Assembly (NCBI RefSeq): GCF_041929205.1
Contig: NZ_JBHFNT010000071.1
Length of the DNA: 64,000 nt
From: Floridanema evergladense
Lineage (GTDB): Bacteria > Cyanobacteriota > Cyanobacteriia > Cyanobacteriales > Aerosakkonemataceae
Strand: one strand, 5' to 3'
Shown: positions 61,507-64,000 of the stretch, one piece after another
Numbering within the stretch: the stretch's first letter is position 1
Layout of the letters: every line of letters starts with the position of its first letter
Made by a program: the position numbers and the translations under genes
Notes under the pieces: generated by a model
Told to the model about the DNA's origin: nothing
The model's input: the letters and a program-made list of their open reading frames with translations, nothing else
Database searches by the model: none

Positions 61507-63642
61507 TTGAAACGAGCATTGACGCATAAGACTAATCCCATCCCTGCCTGTGCAGCCGATGATTGCTCAATGGTGGGATCTTTAAAACCAATTCCACCAG
61601 AGGTAAACCGAAGAACCCGCACCTCTGCGGCGATGATTGGCTTAGCTATTTCAATGGGAGCGTCTAGTAGCGTCCTACTAACAAGTCAGGGAGACAGTGC
61701 GGTAGCTGCTGAACCAATAGCTAATGCTTCAGTATCAACAGTTACCACAACTATGACCGAGACAATGGGCTCTCAAGAGGTTAAATCGGTCACAGGAGAA
61801 GCACTAGAGCCAAAATTGCTGGCACATCAAGCCCAAGATTTCACTGATGTTGGCTCATCCCAAAATCGCAATATTGAGGGAAGCGAAAGCCAAAGTGTAA
61901 CTACACAACCAGCAGTGGTTTCAGAAACACCTGACAGTGACACAGCTACAGCTAGTAGCGTGGATCAACTTTTGAAAGTCAAACAAGCGGTAGCACTCAA
62001 TCGTCTGAAAGAGTCATCGAACCGCTTGCGAAACAGTCTGGCGGAGTGGAAGTCTGAGGAGTCTTCTATAAAGTCATCGGTGCCCGTCAGTGAACCTGCT
62101 GCACCAATAGTAATTTCTAGGCAATTACAGCCTATTGTTGAGTCATCTTCATCTGTAGAACCAGTTTCTCCCCAATGGCAAGCTCAGTTAGCGACTCTCA
62201 AGCCAGCAGAGGCAGTACAGCCAGCAGCCAAGGCGGAGTTAGGGCAACAGCTACAGGTAGAAGAGCCTACTGTTTCAGTAGTTTATCAAGTTAAACCAGG
62301 AGATACTATTGATGCGATCGCGCGGAGATATTCTATTTCCGTAGCTACTTTAGCCAAAGTCAACCAGCTAGCGAACCCCAATCGCATCCGAGTTTCCCAA
62401 CAACTAAAAGTTCCACAAAACACTGTTAGTGCTTTACCAATTAGCACCCAACAGTTGAGTACAAACTCAGAATTTCAGCCAGTTTCACCTAATTTGGCTC
62501 CCGAAACTGGATTAAATAATTCAGCACCAAACTTACCAGTAGTTTCCGCTTTATTACCTCAACCAACCCGTGAAAATGCACCAGCAGACGTGACAGCAGC
62601 TGCATTTCCACTCACTCAAACCGGAACAGATGATATCCCAGGTTGGAATCTTTCTGTAGATGAGCCAGAAGTAGAAACCATTTCGGCTCCCGGAACCGGA
62701 AACAAATTCCTTTCTGCTAGCAAGCCAACTAAGGCGACTAATCAAGACAATTTATCGGCTCAAGCGCCAAATAATCAGTTGGTTTTAGCAGAAGATGTTC
62801 CCAATCAAGAGCCTGAGAATAAAACAAAACAGTATTCTAATCCCTACGTAGAGCGACTCCGGGCGGAAATTCTCCAACTTCGACAGCATGGACGGCAGCC
62901 AGCCAATAATCGTTGGTATGGCAGGACTGCAACACCACCAGCCGCTGACAGCAATAATTCAGCTGCTCAATTACGTGGCACAAACAGGTACCCAGTAAAT
63001 CCTGATTTCCGGCCTAATCAATATAACCAAGCTCTACAAGCGGAAATTCAAAGACGTGCCCAAGAAGCGCCAGCTAACTTCCCGCGCACTTCTTACGGCA
63101 TTCCACAAACTCAACCCACCAGACAACAAACGTTTGCTACAGCACCATTTGGGGCAGAACAATATCAGCCTTACAACCAAAACTTACCAGGTCAGACAGT
63201 AACTCCCGATCTACCACCGATCGAGAACCCATACTATAACTATCCCCAGCAGATGACTGGGTACATCTGGCCTGCCAGAGGAGTTCTTACCTCCGGTTAT
63301 GGTTGGCGCTGGGGCAGAATGCACAGAGGGATTGATATTGCGGCTCCCACTGGAACGCCGATTTTTGCTTCGGCTCCTGGGGTCGTGGTTTACGCTCGTT
63401 GGAATTCTGGTGGTTACGGCAATTTAGTGCAGATTAGACACCCCGACGGTAGTCTGACTCGTTATGCTCACAACAGCCGTATTTTTGTCCAAGAAGGACA
63501 AATTGTTGAGCAAGGTCAAAATATTGCTGCTATGGGTAGCACCGGACGTAGCACTGGCCCTCACAGCCACTTTGAAATTCATCCAGATGGACAGAGAGCT
63601 GTTAACCCAATGGCTTTCTTACCCAGTCGTCGAGACGGCTAA
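61507..63642 (+). CDS. LysM and M23 peptidase domain cell-wall endopeptidase
   Basis: 711 residues from TTG 61507, chosen because AGGAGG (61494-61499) lies about seven bases upstream; a GTG at 61486 would put that Shine-Dalgarno inside the gene. A hydrophobic segment (about 42-60, MIGLAISMGASSSVLL) serves as signal or anchor. A long Ser/Pro/Gln/Ala-rich region contains one LysM domain (VYQVKPGDTIDAIARRYSI, about 262-305), which binds peptidoglycan. The C-terminal 130 residues are a Zn-dependent LytM/M23 domain with GMHRGIDIAAPTGTP-like His/Asp ligands (MHRGIDIA) and HSHFEIH. All catalytic residues are present, so it is an active-type hydrolase for cell separation or growth. A hairpin follows the stop. 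Confidence 0.92.
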   Translation: MKRALTHKTNPIPACAADDCSMVGSLKPIPPEVNRRTRTSAAMIGLAISMGASSSVLLTSQGDSAVAAEPIANASVSTVTTTMTETMGSQEVKSVTGEALEPKLLAHQAQDFTDVGSSQNRNIEGSESQSVTTQPAVVSETPDSDTATASSVDQLLKVKQAVALNRLKESSNRLRNSLAEWKSEESSIKSSVPVSEPAAPIVISRQLQPIVESSSSVEPVSPQWQAQLATLKPAEAVQPAAKAELGQQLQVEEPTVSVVYQVKPGDTIDAIARRYSISVATLAKVNQLANPNRIRVSQQLKVPQNTVSALPISTQQLSTNSEFQPVSPNLAPETGLNNSAPNLPVVSALLPQPTRENAPADVTAAAFPLTQTGTDDIPGWNLSVDEPEVETISAPGTGNKFLSASKPTKATNQDNLSAQAPNNQLVLAEDVPNQEPENKTKQYSNPYVERLRAEILQLRQHGRQPANNRWYGRTATPPAADSNNSAAQLRGTNRYPVNPDFRPNQYNQALQAEIQRRAQEAPANFPRTSYGIPQTQPTRQQTFATAPFGAEQYQPYNQNLPGQTVTPDLPPIENPYYNYPQQMTGYIWPARGVLTSGYGWRWGRMHRGIDIAAPTGTPIFASAPGVVVYARWNSGGYGNLVQIRHPDGSLTRYAHNSRIFVQEGQIVEQGQNIAAMGSTGRSTGPHSHFEIHPDGQRAVNPMAFLPSRRDG

Positions 63643-63653
63643 ATCCAAGTATG

Positions 63654-63696
63654 AGGTAGTTTGGTAATTCAGTTCTTTCTCAATTACCAACTACCT
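63654..63696 (+). terminator. stem-loop downstream of the M23 peptidase gene
   Basis: Left arm AGGTAGTTTGGTAATT (63654-63669) and right arm AATTACCAACTACCT (63682-63696) pair with one bulged base around a 12-base loop. The downstream side is A/T-rich but without a clean T-run. Confidence 0.6.
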
Positions 63697-63710
63697 AATT
63701 TAAAAAATCT

Positions 63711-63740
63711 TTGCAATTTCTGAAAAGACTGTGTTATATT
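63711..63740 (+). promoter_or_regulatory. sigma-70-type promoter of the tRNA-Met gene
   Basis: TTGCAA (63711-63716) and TATATT (63735-63740) with an 18-base spacer, about 19 bases before the mature tRNA 5' end. Close to consensus at both boxes. Confidence 0.5.
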
Positions 63741-63758
63741 AACGAAAGTCATCAGTTA

Positions 63759-63832
63759 GGCTCAGTAGCTCAGTTGGTTAGAGCACGGGACTCATAAGCC
63801 TGGGGTCGTTGGTTCAAGTCCGACCTGAGCCA
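63759..63832 (+). tRNA. trnM: tRNA-Met (CAT), elongator
   Basis: Full cloverleaf: acceptor GGCTCAG with CTGAGCC and discriminator A; D arm GCTC-AGTTGGTTA-GAGC; anticodon loop CTCATAA with anticodon CAT; T arm GTTGG-TTCAAGT-CCGAC. The D arm and acceptor closely resemble bacterial elongator tRNA-Met. The anticodon stem closes with an A-G mismatch. CCA is not encoded. A CAT anticodon could also mark tRNA-Ile2, which I consider less likely. Confidence 0.9.
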
Positions 63833-63901
63833 TTTCAGAAGATAGATATATTACTGCTGTAGTTTGGTCATCTACCCCAAATCCTCCAAAAATTTGTAAC
63901 C

Positions 63902-64000
63902 CTATCCGATCGCACAAAGCAATTTTTTCAAAGCTGCGATCGCGTGTAACCTCACTACTGTATCTTGATCGGACAACAAAGATTGCAAAGAATCTACCGC
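63902..64000 (-). CDS. HEAT-repeat protein, C-terminal fragment cut by the window edge
   Basis: The last 32 codons of a minus-strand gene ending at TAG (63902-63904). The translated tail AVDSLQSLLSDQDTVVRLHA continues with IAALKKLL and is a textbook HEAT/PBS-lyase-type helical repeat. The rest of the gene lies beyond base 64000, so its class (phycobilin lyase-like or regulatory HEAT protein) cannot be told. It converges with the tRNA gene. Confidence 0.7.
   Translation of the reverse strand, partial: AVDSLQSLLSDQDTVVRLHAIAALKKLLCAIG

Noticed and set aside
1..64000. CRISPR array
   Set aside because: The only regular repeats are 7-10 bp minisatellites and dispersed palindromes; none has repeat-spacer architecture with 23-37 bp repeats, and no cas gene is present.
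1..64000. Insertion sequence or prophage
   Set aside because: No transposase, integrase or phage structural gene was recognised; the dispersed repeats encode nothing.

Overview
The window reads as chromosome of a filamentous cyanobacterium. By eye it is about 40% G+C and dense in the HIP1 octamer GCGATCGC. It carries cyanobacteria-specific gene sets: nitrate ABC transporter nrtABCD, an NDH-1 CO2-uptake cluster (ndhF, ndhD, CO2 hydration protein), the cyanobacterial type of glutamate-cysteine ligase, and a CrhR-like RNA helicase. It also has the families typical of large-genome filamentous species: STAND/NB-ARC NTPases, Ser/Thr kinases with TPRs, PEP-CTERM proteins, a two-partner-secretion exoprotein with a CHAT protease, Uma2, STRR heptamer repeats and palindromic intergenic repeats. 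I saw no rRNA, CRISPR, transposase or phage module.

Layout. 1-6.4 kb: a Gfo/Idh/MocA oxidoreductase, then two NB-ARC STAND NTPases flanking a GRDP-like protein. 6.5-11.5 kb: a PEP-CTERM surface protein, a short NfeD-like protein, and a two-gene Ser/Thr kinase operon in which the larger kinase carries a second, apparently dead kinase domain plus seven TPRs. 12.4-17 kb: rimO, the crhR-like helicase, and a repeat protein mixing beta-helix and RTX-like motifs. 17.8-25 kb: an unlisted 57-aa membrane protein, a PAS/GAF/GGDEF/EAL protein, and cytochrome oxidase ctaC-ctaD-ctaE. 25.2-35.5 kb: one 3432-codon gene fusing a family 2 glycosyltransferase, a hydrophobic signal-like segment, a filamentous-hemagglutinin TPS domain, thousands of residues of beta-helix repeats and a C-terminal CHAT protease.

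36-41 kb: an AI-2E-family permease, a DUF89/ARMT1-type phosphatase, rpsF, a coiled-coil protein overlapping an unknown protein, and DedA. 41-54 kb, all on the minus strand: Uma2, an unknown two-TM protein, the CO2 hydration protein, ndhD, ndhF, then nrtD, nrtC, nrtB and nrtA, so inorganic carbon and nitrate uptake genes sit side by side. 55-60.8 kb: a sensor histidine kinase with a SET-domain gene, and diverging from them a histone-deacetylase-family enzyme, gshA and trmL. 61.5-64 kb: a LysM/M23 cell-wall peptidase, elongator tRNA-Met(CAT) and the 3' end of a HEAT-repeat gene cut by the window edge.

The most unusual objects are the glycosyltransferase-TPS-CHAT fusion, which has no usable start codon just before its internal signal-like segment; the tandem kinase/pseudokinase protein; and a composite triple-hairpin intergenic element present three times, with a compensatory base change in one palindrome. 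All calls come from reading the sequence and knowledge of the families; no database search was run.
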